Source: Paenibacillus sp. An7
Lineage (GTDB): Bacteria; Bacillota; Bacilli; Paenibacillales; Paenibacillaceae
DNA length: 64,000 bases
Assembly (NCBI RefSeq): GCF_009870785.1
Contig: NZ_WTWX01000003.1
Coordinates: forward strand, 221,133 to 285,132
Direction of reading: 5' to 3'
This document shows positions 48,015-56,399 of this stretch, piece by piece. The notes beneath the pieces were generated by a model. The model had not been told where the DNA came from. It ran no database searches and saw only the letters and a program-made list of their open reading frames with translations. Position 1 is the stretch's first letter. Each line of letters starts with the position of its first letter. The position numbers and the translations under genes are program-made.

Positions 48015-49159
48015 TTATCTCAGGATATTATGGTTTTCATAACAGCGGGGATGAAGCTGTTCTTAAATCGATACTGACTGCATTGGAGTCAGAAAGTCAG
48101 CGTACGAACGTGCAGGTAGAACCGATCGTTCTCTCAGGCGATCCAGAGTGGACGCAAAAGACGTATGGTGTTCGTGCTGTGCATCGCATGAAACTTGGCG
48201 AGGTCCGCCGGGCCATCAAAGAAAGTGATGGTCTGATTAGCGGAGGAGGGAGTTTGCTGCAAGATGCAACAGGCTGGAAATCCATCCCTTATTACCTTGG
48301 CGTTATTAAAATCGCACAGAACATGAAAAAACCAACGTTTATTTATTCCCAGGGGATTGGGCCTGTAAAACGCGGCATTTTCAAAACGATGATTCGCGGT
48401 ATTTTTAAACACTGTGAATATATTTCGGTTCGTGATGAAGAATCAGCGAAGCTCATTCAGGACTTCGGAATAAGATGGAACGATGTGCACATCGTTCCTG
48501 ACCCTGTTATGGGACTTCCGCTTCCTGAACTAACGAAGGTGCAACAAGCATCTTACGGGGGAGGAAGTGCAAGAAGAACAACACCGAAGTCAGAACAAGA
48601 AGAAGAGCTGCCGGTGATTGGAGTTTCGGTGCGTTTCTGGGAGAAAGATCGTAATGAACTGGACCAGATCGCAGAAGGGCTCAAACAGCTTGCTTCCAAA
48701 CATAAAGTGCATATTCGTCTGCTTCCCTTCCATTTGCCTTCTGATGATGAAGCGTCTACGTATGTGAAGCAGCGCATAGGGCCTCTACATGGTACAGGCA
48801 GTGAAGTAAGCATTTGTTCAAACGTAACAGATCCGCAAATGATGTTGTTAGAAGTATCTCGCTGTGAACTTGTTCTCGGCATGAGGTTACACAGTCTGAT
48901 CTATGCAGCTTCCCAGCGTGTACCGCTGATTGGTGTATCGTATGATCCGAAGATTGATGCTTTTCTTCATCGACTGGATTCTCAAGCGATCGGCACGACG
49001 TCTTCGCTGCAAGCAGGCAAGCTGGCTGAAGAACTTGAGAAGATTCTAACGAACCGTGCGGAATGGCTTGCGACGAGAGAAGATGCAATTGCTTCGCTTA
49101 AAGAGCAAGCACAGGAGCCTGCGGTCCATATTTTAAAATTTCTAAGCGGCAAAGGATGA
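47990..49159 (+). CDS. csaB: Polysaccharide pyruvyl transferase CsaB
   Basis: A 389-residue enzyme that adds the 4,6-linked ketal pyruvate to ManNAc of the secondary cell wall polymer, making the ligand for SLH domains. Visible features: the N-terminal ISGYYGFHNSGDEAVL, SGGGSLLQDATGW, YSQGIGPV, VRDEESA and the C-terminal LGMRLHSLIYAASQRVPLIG (His-containing pyruvate-site helix). Start ATG 47990 gives a family-like N-terminus, with GGAAGG 12 nt upstream; ATG 47978 and GTG 47960 are in frame. A Ser/Arg/Glu-rich insert of about 25 residues near residue 185 is unusual. The start overlaps the DUF5693 gene. Confidence 0.94.
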   Translation: MVTTTKKIVISGYYGFHNSGDEAVLKSILTALESESQRTNVQVEPIVLSGDPEWTQKTYGVRAVHRMKLGEVRRAIKESDGLISGGGSLLQDATGWKSIPYYLGVIKIAQNMKKPTFIYSQGIGPVKRGIFKTMIRGIFKHCEYISVRDEESAKLIQDFGIRWNDVHIVPDPVMGLPLPELTKVQQASYGGGSARRTTPKSEQEEELPVIGVSVRFWEKDRNELDQIAEGLKQLASKHKVHIRLLPFHLPSDDEASTYVKQRIGPLHGTGSEVSICSNVTDPQMMLLEVSRCELVLGMRLHSLIYAASQRVPLIGVSYDPKIDAFLHRLDSQAIGTTSSLQAGKLAEELEKILTNRAEWLATREDAIASLKEQAQEPAVHILKFLSGKG

Positions 49160-49166
49160 ATGAGTC

Positions 49167-49943
49167 ATGAATGAGCATATGGAGCAAGTACAGACAAGGT
49201 CTGTACCGACCGTGCCCATCTTTGGAATTCGGTTTTCACGCATGGATATGAATGACACGGTAGCCTATCTTGAAGAAGTCATTCGTACAAGACAGATCCA
49301 CCAAGTTATCACGGGTAATCCAATTATGGTGATGACGGCGCTGGAAGATCCAAAGTATATGGAGGTCATGAAATCGGCTGAGCTGGTTGTACCGGATGGT
49401 ACAGGGGTGGTATGGGCAGCGAATTACTGCGGTATCCCTGTTGCGGAACGAGTGGCCGGTTTTGATCTCCTACATGAATTAATGCGGGTTGGAGAAACTT
49501 ATAGATGGAAAGTGTTCCTTCTGGGTTCTACACCTGAGGTGATTCAAGAGACAGCAAGCAGGTTACAAAAACAGTATCCTGGTGTCGTGATCTGTGGATA
49601 TCGCGATGGCTTTTTTGATTCGGATCAAGACGATGAAGTAATTGCTGAGATAAGGGAAGCTGCTCCAGACCTACTGTTTGTAGCACGTGCGGTTAATAAC
49701 CAAGAGCCGTGGATCGGTGAACATAAACATAAATTAGGAGTACCTCTTGTTATGGGCGTCGGCGGCAGTTTTGATGTCATTTCAGGAAAATCAAAGAGAG
49801 CACCCGTTCTGTTTCAAAAAATGCGAGCGGAATGGCTCTATCGTTTACTGCGTGAACCGACCCGGGCAAAGAGAATGCTGGCTCTACCACAGTTTGTTGC
49901 GAAAGTCGTGCGTGAAAAAGAAAACGTGACAAAATCGGTGTAA
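49167..49943 (+). CDS. tagA: WecG/TagA/CpsF-family N-acetylmannosaminyltransferase
   Basis: A 258-residue GT26 enzyme that transfers ManNAc from UDP-ManNAc to GlcNAc-diphospho-undecaprenol on the inner face of the membrane. D77 in VVPDGTGVVW corresponds to the proposed catalytic Asp, and ITGNP, RVAGFDLL, FLLGSTPEVI and GVGGSFDVISGKSKRAP are conserved. The loop usually written A-L-G-x-P-x-Q-E-K is here A173-RAVNN-Q179-E180-P, an unusual variant. It starts 7 nt after csaB. In Paenibacillus alvei, as I recall, TagA, CsaB and TagO act together on the S-layer-anchoring polymer. Confidence 0.9.
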   Translation: MNEHMEQVQTRSVPTVPIFGIRFSRMDMNDTVAYLEEVIRTRQIHQVITGNPIMVMTALEDPKYMEVMKSAELVVPDGTGVVWAANYCGIPVAERVAGFDLLHELMRVGETYRWKVFLLGSTPEVIQETASRLQKQYPGVVICGYRDGFFDSDQDDEVIAEIREAAPDLLFVARAVNNQEPWIGEHKHKLGVPLVMGVGGSFDVISGKSKRAPVLFQKMRAEWLYRLLREPTRAKRMLALPQFVAKVVREKENVTKSV

Positions 49944-50022
49944 ATGGAGGAAGAATTGCTAAAATCTTTGATTTTTGCTAGAAAACAGGGATAGTAATTC
50001 AAGAATCTAGGGAGTATAATGC

Positions 50023-51186
50023 ATGGAGTTAGTTTTGATAAATTGGGGGTCGAATGAGCACATGTTAATGTTCTATATCTTGGGATTTATCGTAGCTCTT
50101 GGACTAGCGGTTCTACTTACTCCGCTTGTAAAGAAGTTCGCGATAAAGGTGGGAGCTGTTGACGTGCCAGATGCACGTAAGGTCCACACCAAGATTATGC
50201 CAAGACTTGGCGGTCTCGGGATATTTCTTGCTTTTATGGTCACATTGCTGGCATTACTTCCGTTTGTTTCGGAGTACTTTACTGCTCGAGATAACCGCTT
50301 CATCTATGCTTTCATCATTGGAGGAACCATGATTGCCCTCATTGGTGCGATGGATGATAAATTTCAGTTATCGGCCAAAGTTAAATTTTTAGCTCAGATT
50401 ATTACGGCGTGTGTAGTGGTATTTGCCTTTGATATTCGAATAGATTTTGTTAATATTCCATTTGTTGATGCGTATTCTTCACTGGAACTCTGGATTTCCA
50501 TTCCGGTAACGATCTTCTGGATTGTGGGCGTAACCAATGCAATCAACCTGATTGATGGACTGGATGGTCTTGCAGCAGGCGTATCTGCGATTGCGATCGG
50601 TACCATTGCGGTGATGTCCTTTATCATGGGGAATATCGTAACGGCTATGGTCTGCATGGTTCTGCTTGGCAGCATCATTGGATTCTTGTTCTTTAACTTT
50701 CACCCTGCGAAAATCTTTATGGGAGATACAGGGTCGCTGTTCCTCGGATTCAGCCTTGCTATGTTATCTCTGCTTGGATTTAAACAGATTGCAGTCGTAA
50801 CCTTGATTACACCGCTGATTATTATCGCGGTTCCGCTCTCGGATACACTGTTTGCGATCATTCGTCGTTTCCTTAATAAGAAACCGATCTTTGCACCGGA
50901 TAAAGGTCACTTGCATCATCGCTTGCGTGATCTTGGGTTCAGTCATCGTCAAACCGTACTCATTATTTACGGAATTGCTGCATTTTTCGGAGTGCTGGCT
51001 GTCATCCAGTCTGCTGCTGCGATCCATGAGGCCAACTGGGTAACCTTTGTGGTGATCTGTGTGATGATGTTCTTCCTGCAGATTGGGGCAGAAGTTATTG
51101 GTCTGATCGATAAGACAAAACGTCCGGTTCTAAACTTCTTCCACAAGCTTCGAATGAAAGCGGCAGAGGCCAAAACAAAGTCATAA
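50023..51186 (+). CDS. tagO: Undecaprenyl-phosphate GlcNAc-1-phosphate transferase (TagO, MraY family)
   Basis: A 387-residue enzyme with about eleven membrane helices that loads GlcNAc-1-phosphate on undecaprenyl phosphate, the first step of wall teichoic acid or secondary polymer synthesis. Motifs: MPRLGGLGI, GAMDDKFQL (Asp-Asp), NAINLIDGLDGLAAG, FFNFHPAKIFMGDTGSLFLG and PDKGHLHHRL. Its products would be used by the adjacent TagA. A ribosome site GGGAG precedes ATG 50023; a second ATG (50062) is also possible. It is followed by a strong terminator. Confidence 0.94.
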   Translation: MELVLINWGSNEHMLMFYILGFIVALGLAVLLTPLVKKFAIKVGAVDVPDARKVHTKIMPRLGGLGIFLAFMVTLLALLPFVSEYFTARDNRFIYAFIIGGTMIALIGAMDDKFQLSAKVKFLAQIITACVVVFAFDIRIDFVNIPFVDAYSSLELWISIPVTIFWIVGVTNAINLIDGLDGLAAGVSAIAIGTIAVMSFIMGNIVTAMVCMVLLGSIIGFLFFNFHPAKIFMGDTGSLFLGFSLAMLSLLGFKQIAVVTLITPLIIIAVPLSDTLFAIIRRFLNKKPIFAPDKGHLHHRLRDLGFSHRQTVLIIYGIAAFFGVLAVIQSAAAIHEANWVTFVVICVMMFFLQIGAEVIGLIDKTKRPVLNFFHKLRMKAAEAKTKS

Positions 51187-51241
51187 TAGATACTCATGTT
51201 ATACTATGAAACTGCTATTATCTTATTTTCATTATTTCATA

Positions 51242-51278
51242 AACCTTATTCTCTTTAACGGGAATAAGGTTTTTTTTA
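51242..51278 (+). terminator. Intrinsic terminator after tagO
   Basis: AACCTTATTC and GAATAAGGTT pair around a 10-nt loop, followed by eight T. Confidence 0.88.
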
Positions 51279-51347
51279 TGTTTTTGGGTTCATATTTCTA
51301 CATAGCTGTCCGATATAGAAGGTAATTAAAAATAAAGGAGCGATTTT

Positions 51348-54300
51348 ATGCAGCGCATCAAACGGCCGATGGTATGGCTGCTGTTAGTCTCATTAGTTAT
51401 CTCATTATTTCCACCAGGTTTGGTAAGTAGGGCGGAGGCAGCTGATAACGTAGCTACCAGTTTCTTTACACCGGATATTGTTTCACTTAAGAATACAGTT
51501 AAACTGAAGCTTGAGAGTGGTACAAATCAGATTACTAGAGAGAACGTACATCAGGTGACAGATTCAAACCTCCTTGTTACCGGTACTTATACTAAAGTAA
51601 CTGGATCTACATTAAGTGCAAAAGTCCAACAACTAACATGGGATCCGACTAATAAAAAGTGGATTCGTGAATCTTCAAAAGTGTCACCAGGTGTGATTCA
51701 GTTGGATTTAGATAAACCAGACAATCGCTATTCCTCAACTTTAACTTTGTATCCTGGGATGAATGAAATCACCTTTTCAGGAAATCAAGGAAGTTTAACT
51801 CGTTCAGAAACCTTCTATGTTCTTTTTGATCAGGTTCCTTATGTAGAGAGCCTAAAAGTACTTGGACTATCAGAACCCATCATTTTAAATGAAGGGACTC
51901 AAGTTGTGGTACCTAAAAAAGAGATCACATTAGAAGGAAAGATTCAGAATGCAACCAAAGCTACCGTTGCCCTGAATGGCGGTACGGCATTATCAACAAC
52001 TTTATTGTCTGATGGGACATTCTATTCGCCACAACTACAGCTGAATGCTGGAGTAAATAAGATTACATTAGTAATAACAAACGGTTCGGATAAAGTTACG
52101 GTTGAGCATTCCCTCTACTACTATGATGAAAATAATCCAATTGTGGCTATGTATTTAGCGAATGGTACCGAAAGCGCACAGAATATGCTCTCCGGTAAAC
52201 CAACATGGACTGGGACTGAAGGTACAGCAACTATATATGTTCAAGCACTTGTTCCTGATAAAGGTGATTCCGCAGTTAAGAATGTGTTTTTTGACAATGA
52301 ATTAGTAACTTCAGCAGTATTCTACTCATCTATGTTGCTTGAAGATACTGGGAATTTAAAATTAACTGGGAGTAAAGATATCATTATTCCAGGTAATTCT
52401 GAGTCTGAAACATCTTATCGATTAATTACTTTTGCCATTCCTAAGTTCGCTTTTAAGAAACAGGATGAAACAGTCCTTAGAGATCAATCTCATTCTGTTC
52501 GTTTAGAATTAGGAAGTGAAACTAATGGAACTTATATAGCTAGTAAGGCAGCTAACTTTACTTATGCAGAGAATCAGACAGTTATAAATCAACTCTATTA
52601 TCTTAAAGGATATGAGACAAGCAGTACTTCTTATTCTAAAGAGAACTTGAATGAAGTTAAAGTAGATTCAAGTGAGTTCTACATTTCTGTTAAAACGAAT
52701 TCTAAAGTGAAGAATCCGAAAACATTGGTTGCCAAATATCTTCCGATTGGGGATACCGTTAAATTAACCTATGTTAAATCAATTAGTACTACAGAATATA
52801 TTTATAAAATAACTGGCTTTCAAAACGGGAACCAAACATTACGTTTTCAATATTCTGATTCCTCCCAATACAAGGATGCTCTAATATCTTTTATTTCAAA
52901 AACGTATATTTATGTAGCTAATTTAACTGACGGACAAACGGTCACCATTGACTCGAATTCAGCTGCTAGCCTTTTAATTGAGGGTGAGTATATTGGTTTT
53001 GATTTAGCGAATAGTATAAATCAGATTTTTGTCAATGGGGAGAAACAAGCGGGTCTTCCTAGTTTTTATGATAAAGGAAAATTCGAATTTACTCTTGATG
53101 TTTCAGCAAAAAATGGACCATTGGTATACGGTGAGAACCGAATTGTTTTTACAGGAACGGTTAATAGTAACAACAATCAAATTCGAGAAATAAGTAAAGA
53201 AATACGAATCTATATATTGGATAAGAATGTATCTAATATATCTTCATTCCAGCCTGCTGTAACAAAGGATCGTGTCCGTTTCCCTGATACTTTTGAAGAG
53301 TCAGCAGATAAACAGTGGTCTCAAATCTTCAATTTGACACCCGAGTTTATTTATAATAATGAAAAATACACGACAAGTCTGGATACACATGATCTTATAA
53401 TTCGAGGTAATGGTGCGACAGATATTGACCTGAAGCTTGGTTCCGCTAGTATTTTTAAATTAAACATTCCAGTTAATGTAGAGTCGAGAAACCATAAAAA
53501 TGAGGATGGATATGATTATTATTATGATTTTTATGGAGATCAAACGGACTTCGCCATCCGAATTAAAGACATACCTCTTACTCAAGCGGGAACATATGTT
53601 TACAATCTAGAGCTTACGAATAGCACAGGGGCAAAGACAAGTCAGCAGATCGAGCTAGTGCGTGAAGTAAAGCCATATCGTCTTCTGGCACCTCAAGCAA
53701 CGGTAGATGGTGCTTATGTAGTAAACAAAAACTTTGTTCGTTTTGATATTGAGGCTAAGGGGGCAAAACAGGTTCTTATCAATAAAGTACCTGCTATCCT
53801 TCGCTCTGATCTTGGAGAAGATCGTTTCCTGTTAGACTATGTAGGCTTAAAACAAGATAAAGCCAATACAATCAAGATTGATATTATTACAGGGAGCACA
53901 ACAATCTCCGATACGATATCTGTATACTATACCGGGACTGTTGGAGTAGATTCTCAGTACATGGCACCTAAAGTGTCTAATAAATACAGTGTATTTAACA
54001 AAAGTGTAGAACTTGAATTCCCGAAAGGGACCATTATGCAATCCACAACAGCAAAAGGCATTACAAAATTTTATCCCAATACTCAGTTACTCTTCGGTAT
54101 AGCGGACTCGAAGGATGGGGTAGTAGAACGTAAAAATGATTACGGCAATATTATTGGATTTCCGAGCACTGGATTGACCGAAGAAGAAACAGGAATACCC
54201 AACTGGAGTATCCCTGATGTTTACTTGCAACGATTCAGCAGCGATTTATTGACTCGTAACTTTACGCCTGTATCTAATGTATATTGGATAAATGGAGGTA

Positions 54301-55235
54301 TAGGAGAGCAGGGTGATTTGGGTACTTCGTCATATCTGCCGCCAACGAACGGTTTAGCTCCGTATTCAATTGAAGGACTGTTCGGAGATCCTACAACTTC
54401 TTCGGAACGTAAAATCATACCTTCGCAACGAGGAGAGTTAACTATAACTTACAACAATAGCGTTGTTGATGAAGTCGGCTCCACTATTACCGTATATAAA
54501 TATAACTCTAATCGTGAATGGATTAATGTAGGCGGAGTAGTAGATACAAAAAAACATACGGTTACTGTTCCATTTGATGAGTTTGGCTATTATGTTGTAA
54601 TGAAGCAAAGCCGCAGCTTTACTGATATTACGAATCATAACTGGGCTAGAAACATCTTGAATGCCATGTATTCTAAAGGTCTTATGAACAACTTGCGAAA
54701 TGATTTATTCGGGACAGATGATCGAACATCTCGCGGAGAATTTGCCACGCTTCTAGTTAAAGGATTAAATATACCTCTTAACTATAATAATAAGCAGACA
54801 TTTACAGATGTTAATCCTGGATCAAAAGATCTTACCTGGGATTATGCTCATATTGAAACAGCAACAAGAGCAGGGATCGTTACAGGTCTTACAGAAGGGG
54901 TCTTTGGACCAAGCCAGCCCCTTACTAGAGAACAGGCCGCAGTTATGATTGCTCGAGCAATGAAGCTGAAACTTCCTGTTAACGATAGTAAGCTTACTGA
55001 TAATCTTGCGAAAATGTATGTAGATGCAGGAAGCATTAATACTTATGCTCGTCCCGCAGTATACGCTGTGAATAAAGCTAAAATTATGCAAGGTAATCCA
55101 ATTACACTGCCTGGACAAACAAAACCCCAGTACAATTTTAGTGCGAATGGTTTCCTAACAAGAGCAGAAGCAGCAAAGATCGCCGTTGAATTATTCAAAA
55201 AGACAACAAAATTATTCCCAGCGAACTTAAGCTAA
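51348..55235 (+). CDS. Large secreted protein with C-terminal SLH domains
   Basis: A 1295-residue protein with a signal peptide (hydrophobic core about 8-24, likely cleavage after AEA near residue 31), about 1050 residues of beta-rich repeats (each with a short NGG or G-x-N-x-I-T/F turn, as in NAGVNKITLVITNG and PGMNEITFSGN), and three C-terminal SLH repeats from about residue 1095. The SLH signature sites read SRGE, LTREQ and LTRAE. The repeats look like stacked immunoglobulin-like or cadherin-like modules, but I cannot name a family. It should bind the pyruvylated wall polymer made by the tagO-tagA-csaB products encoded just upstream. Possible roles are cell-surface scaffold or adhesin. Confidence 0.88.
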   Translation: MQRIKRPMVWLLLVSLVISLFPPGLVSRAEAADNVATSFFTPDIVSLKNTVKLKLESGTNQITRENVHQVTDSNLLVTGTYTKVTGSTLSAKVQQLTWDPTNKKWIRESSKVSPGVIQLDLDKPDNRYSSTLTLYPGMNEITFSGNQGSLTRSETFYVLFDQVPYVESLKVLGLSEPIILNEGTQVVVPKKEITLEGKIQNATKATVALNGGTALSTTLLSDGTFYSPQLQLNAGVNKITLVITNGSDKVTVEHSLYYYDENNPIVAMYLANGTESAQNMLSGKPTWTGTEGTATIYVQALVPDKGDSAVKNVFFDNELVTSAVFYSSMLLEDTGNLKLTGSKDIIIPGNSESETSYRLITFAIPKFAFKKQDETVLRDQSHSVRLELGSETNGTYIASKAANFTYAENQTVINQLYYLKGYETSSTSYSKENLNEVKVDSSEFYISVKTNSKVKNPKTLVAKYLPIGDTVKLTYVKSISTTEYIYKITGFQNGNQTLRFQYSDSSQYKDALISFISKTYIYVANLTDGQTVTIDSNSAASLLIEGEYIGFDLANSINQIFVNGEKQAGLPSFYDKGKFEFTLDVSAKNGPLVYGENRIVFTGTVNSNNNQIREISKEIRIYILDKNVSNISSFQPAVTKDRVRFPDTFEESADKQWSQIFNLTPEFIYNNEKYTTSLDTHDLIIRGNGATDIDLKLGSASIFKLNIPVNVESRNHKNEDGYDYYYDFYGDQTDFAIRIKDIPLTQAGTYVYNLELTNSTGAKTSQQIELVREVKPYRLLAPQATVDGAYVVNKNFVRFDIEAKGAKQVLINKVPAILRSDLGEDRFLLDYVGLKQDKANTIKIDIITGSTTISDTISVYYTGTVGVDSQYMAPKVSNKYSVFNKSVELEFPKGTIMQSTTAKGITKFYPNTQLLFGIADSKDGVVERKNDYGNIIGFPSTGLTEEETGIPNWSIPDVYLQRFSSDLLTRNFTPVSNVYWINGGIGEQGDLGTSSYLPPTNGLAPYSIEGLFGDPTTSSERKIIPSQRGELTITYNNSVVDEVGSTITVYKYNSNREWINVGGVVDTKKHTVTVPFDEFGYYVVMKQSRSFTDITNHNWARNILNAMYSKGLMNNLRNDLFGTDDRTSRGEFATLLVKGLNIPLNYNNKQTFTDVNPGSKDLTWDYAHIETATRAGIVTGLTEGVFGPSQPLTREQAAVMIARAMKLKLPVNDSKLTDNLAKMYVDAGSINTYARPAVYAVNKAKIMQGNPITLPGQTKPQYNFSANGFLTRAEAAKIAVELFKKTTKLFPANLS

Positions 55236-55245
55236 TAACGGATGT

Positions 55246-55295
55246 AATTCGAGAGGTTGACCTTATAATTAGAGGTAACCTCTCGAATTTTTTTG
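55246..55295 (+). terminator. Intrinsic terminator after the large SLH protein
   Basis: AATTCGAGAGGTT and AACCTCTCGAATT form a perfect 13-bp stem followed by a T run. Confidence 0.92.
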
Positions 55296-55401
55296 AAGAA
55301 TTAGTAAGAATATAGTGTGATTAGTTAAATGATAGGTGAATTTTGGGATTGAATTTTTAATGTTTTCTTATTTTGCCCAATATTAAATTAATATATAGTT
55401 T

Positions 55402-55430
55402 TTGTAATTTAATAGATTATGAGATACAAT
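55402..55430 (+). promoter_or_regulatory. Promoter of the small helical-protein gene
   Basis: TTGTAA (55402-55407), 17-bp spacer and TACAAT (55425-55430), 41 bp before the start at 55471. Confidence 0.55.
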
Positions 55431-55470
55431 AACGGAAAATACACATTTTTCTAAAGGGTGAAATTATCTA

Positions 55471-55812
55471 ATGAAACCGATTTATTCAAAGGCACAACTT
55501 GGTTATATGAAAACGAAGACACAATTCGAGAAACAAGCTGCTATTTTGGAAATGGAAATTGAGAAAACGAAGAAAACTAGAGAAATTACGCAAGAGGTTA
55601 TGGAAGACCTTGTTATGAAGACAGGTTTCCACGATGCATATAATAATTTGGTTGCTTCCGAGAATGAACTTATCGATTGGTCCCATGTAACGATTAAACA
55701 CGAGAAAACATACAAAGAGAATAAGGAGCCCATCGAACAAATGTATGCGAACCTGAATACAGATCCTCAGATGAGAGCTCGTATTATTGATCTGGCAATG
55801 AAGATTAAGTAA
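55471..55812 (+). CDS. Small charged helical protein of unknown function
   Basis: A 113-residue protein with no signal peptide or membrane helix, very rich in Lys and Glu, and predicted by eye to be nearly all helix with a coiled-coil segment (about residues 15-50). I do not recognise a family. It is a true gene: it has an AAAGGGTGA ribosome site, its own promoter-like boxes and its own terminator. It lies alone between two SLH-protein genes, but nothing in it suggests secretion, so a cytoplasmic role is more likely. Confidence 0.78.
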   Translation: MKPIYSKAQLGYMKTKTQFEKQAAILEMEIEKTKKTREITQEVMEDLVMKTGFHDAYNNLVASENELIDWSHVTIKHEKTYKENKEPIEQMYANLNTDPQMRARIIDLAMKIK

Positions 55813-55820
55813 TAAGGAAA

Positions 55821-55855
55821 CGAAGAAGATACCCATTGGTGTCTTCTTTTTTTGT
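55821..55855 (+). terminator. Intrinsic terminator after the small helical-protein gene
   Basis: AAGAAGATAC and GTGTCTTCTT pair (one G-T) around CCATTG, followed by seven T. Confidence 0.85.
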
Positions 55856-56145
55856 TCTGTTTTCTCAGAAAGAAAGAATATTATAGAAAAAAATGATTTT
55901 GCATGATATAAAATAGAAAATTATGGTTATGTATTGTTTAGTTCAATACACGCACTAAATCCTTGTTATATGCTGATTCTATTCAAATATAAAGTTTGGT
56001 TTCCACTATTTTTAAATTAATGAAATTTTTTTTGCAGAACTCGCAACTTTTTTGAAACTACTGCGTTTAAGATGTATAGCCGAAAACAATGAGGAAGAAA
56101 AATGAATTTAATGGAGAAAATTGTCTATTAATTAGAAAAATTTTC

Positions 56146-56174
56146 TTTACGGCTTGATTACCACATTGTATAAT
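56146..56174 (+). promoter_or_regulatory. Promoter of the S-layer protein gene
   Basis: TTTACG (56146-56151), 17-bp spacer and TATAAT (56169-56174). This gives a leader of about 125 nt before the first start at 56307. The AT-rich stretch 55856-56145 shows no other element. Confidence 0.58.
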
Positions 56175-56235
56175 ACGAAAGGTAGTATTAGGTAACTACT
56201 CTATTTTTCTTTATACTTGGTTTAATTTACAAGTT

Positions 56236-56253
56236 TCTGTGAAATTTCACAGA
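56236..56253 (+). repeat. 18-bp perfect palindrome in the S-layer gene leader
   Basis: TCTGTGAAATTTCACAGA lies between the promoter and the first start codon. In the mRNA it folds as a 7-bp stem with a four-base loop; in DNA it is a candidate operator. Confidence 0.65.
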
Positions 56254-56399
56254 CATCATTTTATATTGAATACTTGCTCTAACTCTGGGAAGGGGGTGTA
56301 ACAAATATGAGTACCACGAGCAACCCAATAACTAGCAACAGCAATTATAAAAATAAAAAAACTAATCATGTGATGATTTCAGGAGGAGAAAAAAAGTTT

